Positions 36,396 through 46,115 of a DNA stretch of 64,000 bases are shown one piece after another. A program made the position numbers and the translations under genes. The DNA lies in assembly GCA_012744275.1 (NCBI GenBank), contig JAAYIE010000084.1, forward strand, positions 24,344-88,343, written 5' to 3'. The stretch comes from Desulfobulbaceae bacterium. Its GTDB lineage: Bacteria > Desulfobacterota > Desulfobulbia > Desulfobulbales > Desulfobulbaceae. A model generated the notes under the pieces. The model was not told the DNA's origin. It made no database searches and saw only the letters and a list, made by a program, of their open reading frames with translations. How positions within the stretch are numbered: the stretch's first letter is position 1; each line of letters starts with the position of its first letter.

Positions 36396-37057
36396 CCGAT
36401 ACCCTCAAGGTGCAGTTCCCTGAAGAGGTGCTTGATATTATCGAACACCATGATCAGGTCGGGGTTCTGCTCCGGCCTGACCGGATTGTGCCGATCCTGC
36501 GCTGGTTGCGGGATACGGACTATCTCTGCATGGACCATTTGCGTGCCCTGTGCGGTGTAGATAACAAAAGACGGCAAACATCATATTCCGAGCGTTTTGA
36601 GGTAGTATACCAGCTCTATTCCACTTCCCTGCGCCACGGGATCCGCCTGCGGGTACTGCTGCCCGAAGAGGACGCCCACGTGGAGTCGGCGGTTTCCCTG
36701 TGGCCGGGAGCCAATTGGCTGGAGCGTGAAGTCTTTGACATGTTCGGCATCCGTTTTGACAACCATCCCAACATGAGACGGGTACTGTTGCCCGACGATT
36801 GGGTAGGGCATCCCCTGCTCAAGGAATATCCACTTAAGGGCAAAAAAGAATGGCAGGGTTTGGTGGATCTCAAAAAATTGGCACGAGAGTTGGATCAGCA
36901 CGGATTTTATCCACCACCGCTGGCAGACGAAAAGAAGACCGTTCCGGTCAAGACTGTTGCCAAGGCCGTCAAGGCTGCAGTAGCAGTTGAACCCACAGAC
37001 GGTACGGCTCCTGCTGAAAAAATGGCAAAAACACTGCGTGAGAGGGATCAGGCATGA
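36377..37057 (+). CDS. nuoC: NADH-quinone oxidoreductase subunit C, with extra tail
   Basis: 226 residues. The 30-kDa subunit domain is clear ([10 protein letters not shown]..., [37 protein letters not shown]). After the normal end at about residue 180 comes an additional ~40-residue tail rich in Lys, Ala, Val and Pro ([15 protein letters not shown]) of unknown role. It is separate from nuoD, as in Thermus and unlike the NuoCD fusion of E. coli. Its stop overlaps nuoD by ATGA. Confidence 0.95.
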   Translation: MEQRAIADTLKVQFPEEVLDIIEHHDQVGVLLRPDRIVPILRWLRDTDYLCMDHLRALCGVDNKRRQTSYSERFEVVYQLYSTSLRHGIRLRVLLPEEDAHVESAVSLWPGANWLEREVFDMFGIRFDNHPNMRRVLLPDDWVGHPLLKEYPLKGKKEWQGLVDLKKLARELDQHGFYPPPLADEKKTVPVKTVAKAVKAAVAVEPTDGTAPAEKMAKTLRERDQA

Positions 37058-38283
37058 GTGATACCGCCAGGCAGACGGTGGAAGTGCCGGTCGCCACGGG
37101 TGACGAAGATCGTTACCGGTTGCGCATGGGGCCGCAGCATCCCGCTACCCACGGGGTTCTGCGGGTTGATTTGGAACTGGACGGCGAAACTATCGTCGCT
37201 TGCGACCCCCAGGTCGGCTATCTGCACCGTGGTATCGAAAAACTGGCCGAAAACCGCACCTATGCTCAAGCCCTCATCCTGACCGACCGGCTGGATTACA
37301 TCGCGGCCATGTCGAACAACTGCGGCTTCTGTGTGGCAGTGGAAAAGCTCCTCGCCATCTCGCCGCCTTTGCGCGCCCGGTATATCCGCACCATCGTGAA
37401 CGAGATGTCGCGACTGTCCTCGCATCTGCTGTGGCTGGCCACGCATGCGCTGGATATCGGTGCCATGACAGTCTTTTTGTACTGCTTTCGCGAGCGAGAG
37501 ATGCTGCTGGAACTCTTTGAGGAGTTGTGCGGCGCGCGTCTTACCTTCTCTTATCCTCGCATCGGTGGGGTGCGTCAGGATGTGAGCGCATCATTTATTA
37601 GCGGTTTACAGCATTTTATTGATATCTTCCCGGAAAAGATCCTGGAATATGAAACCCTTATCGACACCAACCGGATTTGGCTGAAGCGGACGGTCGGTAT
37701 CGGCAAGGTCTCGGCAGAAGAGGCGCTTGGGCTTGGCCTGACCGGAGCTTGCCTGAGGGCATCGGGTGTAGACTACGACATTCGTAAGCACCAGCCCTAT
37801 GACGCTTACGACCTGGTTGACTTTGAAGTACCCATAGCCATGGAGGGCGACAGCTACGCCCGTTACCGCTGCCGCATGGAAGAAATGCGACAGTCGGTGC
37901 GTATCCTGCAACAGTGTGTCGACCAGTTGCCACCCGGCCCTATCGTGAGCGAGGATGCGCCGGATCTGCACATGTCGCAGCGGATTATACCGTTTCGCGA
38001 GGCACGGGTCAGCAGTTACGGCACCGCCCTGATTGCTCTTTCCCACAAAACCAAGCCCACCTATCCCTCCGGTGACATCTATGTGGCCACCGAAGTTCCC
38101 AAGGGTGAATTGGGCTTCTATATTATTTCCGACGGCTCACCGCGGGCTTACCGCATGCATATCCGTTCCCCATCCTTCATCCACATCAGTGCGTTGCCTG
38201 CACTATCTGAAGGGGGGCTGGTGGCTGATCTCATTACCAATATCGGCAGTATTGATGTGGTGCTGGGCGAGTCTGACCGGTGA
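37054..38283 (+). CDS. nuoD: NADH-quinone oxidoreductase subunit D
   Basis: 409 residues. 49-kDa subunit motifs: MGPQHPATHGVLR at the N-terminus, YLHRGIEKLAENRTY, the NNCGFCVAVEKLL and RGSGVDYDIRKHQPYDAYD-like segment, and a C-terminal DVVLGESDR. It forms the quinone pocket with NuoB and is related to NiFe hydrogenase large subunits but lacks their metal cysteines. Central in the operon. Confidence 0.97.
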   Translation: MSDTARQTVEVPVATGDEDRYRLRMGPQHPATHGVLRVDLELDGETIVACDPQVGYLHRGIEKLAENRTYAQALILTDRLDYIAAMSNNCGFCVAVEKLLAISPPLRARYIRTIVNEMSRLSSHLLWLATHALDIGAMTVFLYCFREREMLLELFEELCGARLTFSYPRIGGVRQDVSASFISGLQHFIDIFPEKILEYETLIDTNRIWLKRTVGIGKVSAEEALGLGLTGACLRASGVDYDIRKHQPYDAYDLVDFEVPIAMEGDSYARYRCRMEEMRQSVRILQQCVDQLPPGPIVSEDAPDLHMSQRIIPFREARVSSYGTALIALSHKTKPTYPSGDIYVATEVPKGELGFYIISDGSPRAYRMHIRSPSFIHISALPALSEGGLVADLITNIGSIDVVLGESDR

Positions 38284-38298
38284 GTTGAGGAGAACTGT

Positions 38299-39264
38299 AT
38301 GCACATTCTCATCCTGCTTTTCTATATAGTGATTCTCTTCGCAGTGGTCATGCTGCACGTTGCTTACGCCACGTATTTCGAGCGCAAGATCATCGGCCAT
38401 ATGCAGGTGCGCATGGGGCCGATGGAAGTTGGTTGGCACGGCTTGCTTCAGCCCATTGCCGATGGCGTCAAATGCTTTTTTAAGGAAGATGTCATCCCTG
38501 AAAACGTGGATGCCTTCGGCTTCCGCATGGCACCAGTGGTCAGCCTTGCCGCCATGGTCGGAGCACTGGCGGTACTGCCCTTTGCCCCGGGCTGGGTCAT
38601 CGCGGATATCGATATCGGCCTGCTCTATATCTTCGCCATGAGTGGACTTGCCAGCTATGGTGTTATCCTGGCCGGATGGTCATCCAATTCGAAGTTCAGT
38701 TTCCTGGGCGGACTTCGATCCATGGCCCAGGTGATCAGTTATGAAATCGCCATGGGGCTCAGCCTGGTTGGGGTCATGCTGCTCTCGGGCTCCCTGAACC
38801 TGACCACCATTGTCGAAGCGCAGAGCGGCACTTTTGGCGGCATGTACATTTTTCCGCAAATTATCGCCTTCGGCATTTTTTTTGTGGCGATGCTCGCCGA
38901 GACAAACCGGGTACCCTTCGATTTACCCGAAGCCGAAGCAGAGCTGGTTTCCGGCTATTCCACAGAATACAGCGGCATGCGCTACGCCATCTTTTTCATG
39001 GCAGAGTATGTGGGCATGCTGGTTATGTCCGCTTTGGGTACGATTTGCTTTTTCGGTGGCTGGAGCGGCCCCTTTGCGGTTCCGTTCTTCCCGGCGCTGT
39101 GGTTCGTACTCAAGGTGTATGCCTTCATGTTTGTATTTATCTGGATACGGGCCACCATGCCGCGCTACCGTTACGACCAGCTCATGGAACTGGGCTGGAA
39201 ATGGCTCATCCCGCTTGCCCTGGCCAACATCGTGGTCACGGCAGTGTGCAAGGTTTTGTTCTGA
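38299..39264 (+). CDS. nuoH: NADH-quinone oxidoreductase subunit H
   Basis: 321 residues with eight or nine membrane spans. Conserved blocks are YFERKIIGHMQVRMGP, PIADGVKCFFKED, the NRVPFDLPEAEAELVSGY loop and RATMPRYRYDQLMELGWK. It links the quinone pocket to the proton channels. Preceded by GAGGAG. Confidence 0.97.
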   Translation: MHILILLFYIVILFAVVMLHVAYATYFERKIIGHMQVRMGPMEVGWHGLLQPIADGVKCFFKEDVIPENVDAFGFRMAPVVSLAAMVGALAVLPFAPGWVIADIDIGLLYIFAMSGLASYGVILAGWSSNSKFSFLGGLRSMAQVISYEIAMGLSLVGVMLLSGSLNLTTIVEAQSGTFGGMYIFPQIIAFGIFFVAMLAETNRVPFDLPEAEAELVSGYSTEYSGMRYAIFFMAEYVGMLVMSALGTICFFGGWSGPFAVPFFPALWFVLKVYAFMFVFIWIRATMPRYRYDQLMELGWKWLIPLALANIVVTAVCKVLF

Positions 39265-39279
39265 GGCCGGGGCGGTTTT

Positions 39280-39918
39280 ATGCAGATTCAATACAAAAAA
39301 AAGCGTAACCTGCTGCAAAACTTGCTGCTGGTAGAGTTGGTGCAGGGCATGTGGCTCACTTTGCGCCGTTTGTTCACCAAACCCATCACCCTGCAGTATC
39401 CCCACGAACAGCCCAATGTGCGGCGTGGGTTTCGTGGGCAGCACGCCTTGGTGCGCGATCCGCACAGCGGCACCACCAGGTGTATCGGGTGCATGAAATG
39501 CGCAATGGTGTGTCCATCTCGCTGCATTCGTATCCGCATCCATAAGGAGCCCGAGCACGGCAACCGCCGCTTTATTGACGAGTATAATATTGATGTACTG
39601 CGCTGCGTGTACTGCGGTTACTGTGCCGAAGTGTGCCCGGTGAATGCGATTATCCTCACCGAGGTTTTTGCATATTCCGCCTTTGATCGTAAAACTCTTG
39701 CCTACGACATGCCCAAGCTGCTCGACAATTGGGATGACTACCTCAGTGAACAGGGTGAGCATTTGGAGAGTTATGCCAATCCTACCTGGAGGCCGCGTGG
39801 CTTACCCGAAGGCACTTTGCCAGTGGGCAAACGTCTGCCCGTATCCGATGAATGGAAAGGGGAAGGGCAGGTGGTGGGCAGGTTATGGCGTCAATCCGTT
39901 CAAGGTCAGAACAGGTAG
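39280..39918 (+). CDS. nuoI: NADH-quinone oxidoreductase subunit I (ferredoxin)
   Basis: 212 residues. Two [4Fe-4S] motifs: CIGCMKCAMVCP and CVYCGYCAEVCP. It has the usual N-terminal amphipathic helix region (LLLVELVQGMWLTLRRLF) for membrane contact. It carries electrons to NuoB. In complexes without NuoEFG this subunit is one place where a reduced ferredoxin-type partner could donate. Confidence 0.96.
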   Translation: MQIQYKKKRNLLQNLLLVELVQGMWLTLRRLFTKPITLQYPHEQPNVRRGFRGQHALVRDPHSGTTRCIGCMKCAMVCPSRCIRIRIHKEPEHGNRRFIDEYNIDVLRCVYCGYCAEVCPVNAIILTEVFAYSAFDRKTLAYDMPKLLDNWDDYLSEQGEHLESYANPTWRPRGLPEGTLPVGKRLPVSDEWKGEGQVVGRLWRQSVQGQNR

Positions 39919-39922
39919 AGGC

Positions 39923-40504
39923 ATGTTTATCCCCATATATTTTTGGTACAGTGCGTTTGTGATCGTGCTTTGCGGCCTTTTGGCCATAAGCCTGCGCAAT
40001 CCGGTGCACAGCGTGCTGGCGGTTCTGGTGCTTTTTTTCCACATGGCAGGACTGTATCTGCTGCTCCAGGCTGAGTTCCTGGCCGCGGTACAGATCATTG
40101 TCTATGCCGGTGCTATCCTGGTGCTCTATCTCTTTGTCCTCTTTCTGGTGAACCTTAAAGAGGAACTCAAAGTGAGCGCCTTTGTTCCTGGGGTGTGGCT
40201 GGGGCGGGGCATAGCAGCAGGCCTTTTTGTGCTTTTATTGTGGGCGTTGCCCTCCTTCACTGCCGGGATGAAGGGAAGTTGGCCCAGTGCCGCTGTGACG
40301 CAGGCCGGTCATACTAAGGCCTTGGGTGCCGAACTTTTCACCCAGTATCTTCTGCCCTTTGAAATTGCGGGCACCATTTTGCTGGTGGCGCTGATTGGCG
40401 GGCTGGTGCTGGCGGCCAGGGTCGGGCAGGCGGATCGTACCGAAAAAACCGCACGGAGTGCGGGACAAGAAACAACACCGCAACCCAGGGAGGAGCAGTC
40501 ATGA
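39923..40504 (+). CDS. nuoJ: NADH-quinone oxidoreductase subunit J
   Basis: 193 residues from ATG 39923 with AGGTAGAGG in front; the track ORF runs back through nuoI. Five membrane spans; VQIIVYAGAILVLYLFVLFLV is the NuoJ signature (pi-bulge helix). It overlaps nuoK by ATGA. Confidence 0.95.
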   Translation: MFIPIYFWYSAFVIVLCGLLAISLRNPVHSVLAVLVLFFHMAGLYLLLQAEFLAAVQIIVYAGAILVLYLFVLFLVNLKEELKVSAFVPGVWLGRGIAAGLFVLLLWALPSFTAGMKGSWPSAAVTQAGHTKALGAELFTQYLLPFEIAGTILLVALIGGLVLAARVGQADRTEKTARSAGQETTPQPREEQS

Positions 40505-40803
40505 TTCCATTGCACTGGTACATCGGCCTTGCCTCTGCGCTTTTTTGCATAGGGGTGTGCGGTTTTCTCACCCGCCGCAATGTCATCATGATGCTCTTGT
40601 CTGCGGAACTTATGCTTAATGCGGTGAATCTGAATCTGGTGGCCATGAGCCATTACCTGGAATCTCTGCGCGGGCATGCCTTCACCTTCTTTGTTATCAC
40701 CGTGGCAGCGGCCGAAGCGGCCATCGGCTTGGGTATCGCCATTGCTCTGTACCAGCATCGCCGCAGCGTGCATACGGATTCCTTCACCGACCTGAAAGGT
40801 TAG
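40501..40803 (+). CDS. nuoK: NADH-quinone oxidoreductase subunit K
   Basis: 100 residues, three spans. Conserved acidic residues sit in the ELMLNAVNLNLVAM segment and AAAEAAIGLGIAIAL near the end. MrpC-like antiporter relative. Confidence 0.97.
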   Translation: MIPLHWYIGLASALFCIGVCGFLTRRNVIMMLLSAELMLNAVNLNLVAMSHYLESLRGHAFTFFVITVAAAEAAIGLGIAIALYQHRRSVHTDSFTDLKG

Positions 40804-40805
40804 TC

Positions 40806-42728
40806 ATGCCGATATCGCTACTCGCTATTCCTTTTTTGCCTCTGGCAGCCTTTGTGCTGACCCTGCTGCTCGGCAAACAGATGGGAACCAGGGCGCACTG
40901 GCTGCCCATTATCGCGGTACTGATCTCCTTTTGCTGCGCAGTTGCAGCATTTTTCCGGGTACAATCGGACGAGATCATCAACCAAGATATCTACACTTGG
41001 ATCAGCTCTGGTGAGTTCAAGGTTTCCGTTGGTTTCCTCGTAGATCAGCTCACAGCGGTCATGCTCCTGGTGGTCACCAGTGTCAGTTCGCTGGTGCATA
41101 TTTATTCAGTGGGCTATATGCGGGGCGAGGCTGGGTATTATCGTTTTTTCGCCTACTTGAGCCTGTTCACTTTTTCCATGCTTATGCTGGTGATGGGTAA
41201 CAACTTCCTGCAGCTTTTTTTCGGCTGGGAAGCGGTGGGTCTGTCTTCCTACCTGCTCATCGGTTTTTATTTTGAAAAAAATTCGGCTGCTGATGCAGGT
41301 AAAAAAGCCTTTATCGTCAATCGCTTTGGTGATTTTGGTTTTCTACTAGGCCTTTTGCTCATCTTCACCCAGTTCGGCAGCCTCCACTATGCCGAGGTTT
41401 TTGGGCTTGTACCGAACATTGATGGTAAATCCATTCATCTGCTGGGTATGGAGATACTCCTGCCCACTTTAATTGCCCTGTTGCTGTTTTGCGGCGCTAT
41501 TGGCAAGTCAGCCCAAATTCCACTCCATGTCTGGTTGCCGGATGCCATGGAGGGTCCCACTCCGGTGAGCGCGCTCATCCATGCCGCCACCATGGTAACC
41601 GCCGGTGTTTTTCTGGTTGCTCGTTGCAACCCGCTCTTTGCCCTCTCCCCCTTTGCCCTGGACTTCATCACCGTGCTCGGGGCCATTACCGCACTCTTCG
41701 CGGCAACCATCGCACTCGTGCAAACGGATATCAAACGGGTTGTGGCCTATTCCACAGTGAGCCAACTGGCGTATATGTTCATCGCCTGCGGCGTGGGCGC
41801 TTATGCAGCCGGCATTTTTCACCTGTTCACCCACGCTTTTTTTAAGGCCTTGCTCTTTCTTGGTTGCGGTTCGGTCATCTTGGGTATGCACCATGAGCAG
41901 GATCTACGCTCCATGGGTGGCTTGAAGAAATACATGCCTATCACCTACTGGACCTTTCTCCTGGCATCGCTTTCGATCTCTGGTGTGCCACCCTTTGCCG
42001 GCTTTTTCAGTAAGGATGAAATTTTATTGATGGCCTTCAACTCGGGCTCTCCGGCTGGCCAGTTTGCCTTCTGGATCGGACTTTTCGTCGCCTTTCTCAC
42101 CGCTTTCTACTCATTCCGCCTGCTCTTTTTAGTCTTTCATGGCGAATTTCGCGGTACAACCGAACAGAAAAAGCATGTGCACGAATCACCCTTGGTGGTC
42201 ACCGCGCCGCTCATGATTCTGGCGCTGGGGGCGATCGCCTCCGGTTGGTTCGGTATCCCGGCGGGATTGGGTGGGTCCAACCATTGGGCCCAGTTCCTCG
42301 AACCAGTGTTGGGACACCCGCATGTGCAACTTTCCCATGGTGCTGAGCTTGGTCTGATGTTGATTTCGGTGGCCGCTGGTGCTGGCGGTATCGTCCTCGC
42401 CTTTTTCATGTACCGTAAGCGGCCCGAACTGCCCTCGCATCTGGCCAACCGTTTTGCAGGCGCATATCGGGTACTGCTCAACAAGTACTATGTGGATGAA
42501 CTGTACCAATTTGCCATTGTCAAGCCCTCCCTGTGGTTCAGCCAGCACGTTCTCTTGCGGGTGTTTGATATACGCGGCATAGAGGGGGTGGTTAATGGCC
42601 TGCCGCGGTTGATTGGTGCCTTTGCCAATAAATTGCGTCTGTTGCAGGATGGAGCAGTTTCGCACTATCTGGCGTGGATGGGCGGTGGGGCACTGGTGCT
42701 GCTTGCCCTGCTGCTGACCAGATACTAA
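40806..42728 (+). CDS. nuoL: NADH-quinone oxidoreductase subunit L
   Basis: 640 residues, the full family length with the long lateral-helix C-terminus. Antiporter-like core with the conserved LFFGWEAVGLSSYLLIGFY (proton-channel Glu), the PLHVWLPDAMEGPTPVSALI region (Lys/His site) and HAFFKALLFLGCGSVI. Distal proton pump of the membrane arm. Confidence 0.97.
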   Translation: MPISLLAIPFLPLAAFVLTLLLGKQMGTRAHWLPIIAVLISFCCAVAAFFRVQSDEIINQDIYTWISSGEFKVSVGFLVDQLTAVMLLVVTSVSSLVHIYSVGYMRGEAGYYRFFAYLSLFTFSMLMLVMGNNFLQLFFGWEAVGLSSYLLIGFYFEKNSAADAGKKAFIVNRFGDFGFLLGLLLIFTQFGSLHYAEVFGLVPNIDGKSIHLLGMEILLPTLIALLLFCGAIGKSAQIPLHVWLPDAMEGPTPVSALIHAATMVTAGVFLVARCNPLFALSPFALDFITVLGAITALFAATIALVQTDIKRVVAYSTVSQLAYMFIACGVGAYAAGIFHLFTHAFFKALLFLGCGSVILGMHHEQDLRSMGGLKKYMPITYWTFLLASLSISGVPPFAGFFSKDEILLMAFNSGSPAGQFAFWIGLFVAFLTAFYSFRLLFLVFHGEFRGTTEQKKHVHESPLVVTAPLMILALGAIASGWFGIPAGLGGSNHWAQFLEPVLGHPHVQLSHGAELGLMLISVAAGAGGIVLAFFMYRKRPELPSHLANRFAGAYRVLLNKYYVDELYQFAIVKPSLWFSQHVLLRVFDIRGIEGVVNGLPRLIGAFANKLRLLQDGAVSHYLAWMGGGALVLLALLLTRY

Positions 42729-42758
42729 GCAATAGTCACTTAAGGTTAACAGGTACCC

Positions 42759-44261
42759 ATGCCTCTGCTCAGTGTTCTCATCTTTTTTCCAATACTCGGT
42801 GGCCTCTCCCTTCTGTTTGTAGAGCGGAAAACCGAGACCGTGCGACTGGTTGCCCTTGTGGTCAGCCTATTCGAGCTGGTCTTCACACTGCCAGTTTTTT
42901 TCCTGTTCGATAAAACTACGCACCTGATGCAGTTCAGGGAGCAGCACGATTGGATCAGCGCCCTCAACATCAACTACGCCCTTGGTATAGACGGCATCAG
43001 TGTGCTTTTTGTGCTTTTGACTGCGCTGATCACCGTCTTATGTGTGCTGGTGTCCTGGGAGAGTATTCAGGAAAAGGTCAAGGAATTTTATATCGCCCTG
43101 CTCGTATTGGAAGGGGCAATGATGGGCGTCTTTTGCGCCTTGGATTTCTTTCTTTTCTACGTGTTCTGGGAGGCTATGCTCATCCCCATGTTTCTCATCA
43201 TCGGGGTCTGGGGCGGGCCAAACCGGCTCTATGCCACAATCAAGTTCTTCCTCTACACTCTGGTGGGCAGTCTGCTCATGCTGGTGGGTATTATTCTCCT
43301 GTACCTTGGGGCTGGTCGGACCTTTGATGTTATTGCCCTGGCTGGTCAGGCCTATCCATTCAAACTGCAGCTTCTGGTCTTCTGGCTCTTTTTTGCAGCC
43401 TTTGCCGTCAAGGTGCCGATGTGGCCGGTGCATACTTGGTTGCCCGATGCCCATACTGAAGCACCAACTGCAGGTTCAGTCATCCTTGCCGGTGTACTGA
43501 TTAAGATGGGGGCATACGGTTTCCTCCGTTTTTCACTGCCGATGCTGCCGCAGGCCACCATAGCCATGCTCACCCCCATGCTGGTGCTCTCCGTGATTGC
43601 CATTGTTTATGGGGCAATGGTCTGCCTTGCACAAACCGATCTGAAACGCCTGGTAGCTTACAGTTCGGTAAGCCACATGGGCTTTGTTACCTTGGGCCTC
43701 TTTGCCCTCAATCAGCAAGGTCTTGAAGGCAGTATCCTGCAGATGATCAACCACGGGCTGGTTACCGGGGCACTCTTTCTTGCCATCGGCATCGTGTATG
43801 AGCGGACCCACACTCGCGAGATTGCAGCCTACGGTGGCTTGGCCACCACCATGCCCGTTTTTGCCGGTTTTTTTATGGTCTTTACCTTGGCGGCCGTGGG
43901 CTTGCCCGGCACCAACGGTTTTATTGGCGAATGGCTTATTCTGCTCGGCGCTTTTAGGGCCCAGCCGGTATATGCGGTGATCGCAGCCACAGGTCTTATT
44001 CTCGGTGCCTGGTACATGCTTTGGCTGTATCAGCGCATTTTTTTCGGTGGGGTGGGCGAGCAGGTTCGCAGCCTCATCCCGCTCAATGTGCGTGAAATTG
44101 TGACACTGGTGCCGTTGGTGCTGCTTATTTTCTGGATCGGTATTTATCCTGATGCACTGCTGGATTTCCTCCGGGTTTCCGTGGGCCACCTGGTGGAACA
44201 GGTGCATGGCGCCACCGGACTGGCTGAAGCCGGGCAAACAGCCCTGATGCCCATCCCCTGA
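42759..44261 (+). CDS. nuoM: NADH-quinone oxidoreductase subunit M
   Basis: 500 residues, about 14 spans. Diagnostic FYVFWEAMLIPMFLIIGVWG, the MWPVHTWLPDAHTEAPTAGS loop and INHGLVTGALFLAIG. Middle antiporter-like subunit. Confidence 0.97.
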   Translation: MPLLSVLIFFPILGGLSLLFVERKTETVRLVALVVSLFELVFTLPVFFLFDKTTHLMQFREQHDWISALNINYALGIDGISVLFVLLTALITVLCVLVSWESIQEKVKEFYIALLVLEGAMMGVFCALDFFLFYVFWEAMLIPMFLIIGVWGGPNRLYATIKFFLYTLVGSLLMLVGIILLYLGAGRTFDVIALAGQAYPFKLQLLVFWLFFAAFAVKVPMWPVHTWLPDAHTEAPTAGSVILAGVLIKMGAYGFLRFSLPMLPQATIAMLTPMLVLSVIAIVYGAMVCLAQTDLKRLVAYSSVSHMGFVTLGLFALNQQGLEGSILQMINHGLVTGALFLAIGIVYERTHTREIAAYGGLATTMPVFAGFFMVFTLAAVGLPGTNGFIGEWLILLGAFRAQPVYAVIAATGLILGAWYMLWLYQRIFFGGVGEQVRSLIPLNVREIVTLVPLVLLIFWIGIYPDALLDFLRVSVGHLVEQVHGATGLAEAGQTALMPIP

Positions 44262-44286
44262 ATGTCAGATAGGATCCACAACTGTG

Positions 44287-45750
44287 ATGACTGATCGGCT
44301 ACTTGTTCTGAATCCCGCCGCCTTTAACTGGGGCATGATCACCCCGGTGCTGCCGGAATTGATCCTGCTGGCTGTTGGCGTTGTCCTGGTGGCGCTTGAT
44401 CTTTTTGCTCCCCGTCAACGCCAATTGCTGCCTTGGATGACTGTGCTTGGCGTGTCCGCGGTATTGCTGATGAATCTCGGCATGTCTGTGCCGCCTGAAG
44501 CGGGAATCATGCTCCTGAATGACGGCTATACAGCCTTTTTCTGTACGCTTTGCTTGGGCAGTGTCATCCTGACAGCGTTGATGCGCGAAATGTACAGCGA
44601 GCAGATGCAGGCACATCATGGAGAATTTTACAGCCTGATGGTCTTTTCTGCAGTGGGTATGATGGTGATGATCGCGTCTGTCGATCTGATGACCATTTTT
44701 CTCGGCCTCGAGTTGATGGCTCTACCGCTCTATGTCCTTATTGGTATGCATAAAAAGGAGTTTCGTACCAGTGAGGCAGCAGCGAAATATTTTCTTATGG
44801 GAGTTTTTGCCTCGGCCTTGTTGCTTTTTGGTATGTCTCTGCTTTTCGGTCTCAGCGGCAGTACCAACCTGGCTGAAATTGGTACCTACATCAAGAGTCA
44901 CAGCCTTGCCTCCAACCCGGCTCTGGTGACAGCGCTTGCCTTGCTTGTGGCAGGGCTTTGTTTCAAGGTGGCGGTTGTTCCCTTCCACATGTGGACACCA
45001 GATGTGTATGAAGGTGCGCCCACAGTGCTGACCGCTTTTATGAGTGCAGGGCCAAAAGCGGCCGGCTTTGCTGTATTTGGTCGCATCATGCTGACTGTTT
45101 TTCCGGAACTGGAACCAAACTGGGGCCCGGTACTGGTTATGCTCGCGGTATTGACCATGGCGGTCGGTAACATCGTGGCCCTGGTACAGAACAGCTTAAA
45201 ACGCATGCTCGCCTATTCCGCCATTGCCCATGCCGGCTACGCCTTACTGGGAATTGCAGCGGGTACTGCCAGTGGTATGGCCGCAGCCATGAGCTATCTC
45301 TTTATCTATCTGTTTATGAACATGGGGGCCTTTGCCATCCTCATTATTTTTTCCCGCGGTCAGGAAGAGCATGAATCCATACATTGCTGCCAGGGGATGG
45401 CAGCTAAACATCCGGTACTGGCTCTGTGCATGCTGATTTTCATGTTTTCCCTTACCGGTATTCCACCAACCGGTGGTTTCACCGGCAAGTTTTACCTGTT
45501 TCAATCGGCACTGGCCGCTGGTTATACTGTGCCAGTGATAATGGCGGTGCTGCTCAGCGCGGTGTCTGCCTTTTTCTACCTGCGCATTATTCGCCTGATG
45601 TATATGGGTGCGCCTGAAGGCCAGGTCACCATTAATTCCCCTACTGTTGGGATTTTGGTGGTCCTGGGAGTGGCCGTGGCCGGTACCATTTTGCTGGGCG
45701 TTGCACCAGGAGCACTCTTTGACTGGGCGCAGCGTGCGATGCTGCCGTAA
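44287..45750 (+). CDS. nuoN: NADH-quinone oxidoreductase subunit N
   Basis: About 487 residues from ATG 44287 (a GTG directly before is the alternative). Core motifs: FLGLELMALPLYVLIG, VPFHMWTPDVYEGAPTVLTA and NSLKRMLAYSAIAHAGYALLG. Last gene of the nuo series. The operon contains no nuoE, nuoF or nuoG. Confidence 0.97.
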   Translation: MTDRLLVLNPAAFNWGMITPVLPELILLAVGVVLVALDLFAPRQRQLLPWMTVLGVSAVLLMNLGMSVPPEAGIMLLNDGYTAFFCTLCLGSVILTALMREMYSEQMQAHHGEFYSLMVFSAVGMMVMIASVDLMTIFLGLELMALPLYVLIGMHKKEFRTSEAAAKYFLMGVFASALLLFGMSLLFGLSGSTNLAEIGTYIKSHSLASNPALVTALALLVAGLCFKVAVVPFHMWTPDVYEGAPTVLTAFMSAGPKAAGFAVFGRIMLTVFPELEPNWGPVLVMLAVLTMAVGNIVALVQNSLKRMLAYSAIAHAGYALLGIAAGTASGMAAAMSYLFIYLFMNMGAFAILIIFSRGQEEHESIHCCQGMAAKHPVLALCMLIFMFSLTGIPPTGGFTGKFYLFQSALAAGYTVPVIMAVLLSAVSAFFYLRIIRLMYMGAPEGQVTINSPTVGILVVLGVAVAGTILLGVAPGALFDWAQRAMLP

Positions 45751-45774
45751 CCACCAGGCGCAGAAGATACCATC

Positions 45775-45972
45775 ATGCCCTATGTGAACATTAAAATTAC
45801 CGATGAAGGGGTGACAGCCGAGCAGAAGGCCGCCTTAATCGCCGGAGTGACCGAATTGCTGCAGCGGGTGCTGCACAAGGATGCCACCACTACTGTGGTC
45901 GTCATTGATGAGGTTGGTACTGATAACTGGGGCATTAACGGCCAGCCTGTAACCGTATTAAGAAAAAAATAG
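45775..45972 (+). CDS. 4-oxalocrotonate tautomerase family protein
   Basis: 65 residues, typical of the 4-OT superfamily. The initiator Met is followed by the catalytic proline (MPYVNIKIT), and the ending carries the conserved WGINGQ segment. The 4-OT enzymes interconvert keto-enol isomers as hexamers; the true substrate is unknown. It begins 24 bp after nuoN and may be co-transcribed with it. Confidence 0.92.
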   Translation: MPYVNIKITDEGVTAEQKAALIAGVTELLQRVLHKDATTTVVVIDEVGTDNWGINGQPVTVLRKK

Positions 45973-46115
45973 TCTGTCGTGGCCGTACCTGGCGGTAAGT
46001 AAACAGCCGCTGGGTGTTTGACACTTTATTTGCCGGGATATTACTCTCTGCCAGCCGGATCACGGCATTTTCCCGGCTGAACCGGCAGTTACCCCGCCCG
46101 CTGTGGAGATCCTGA

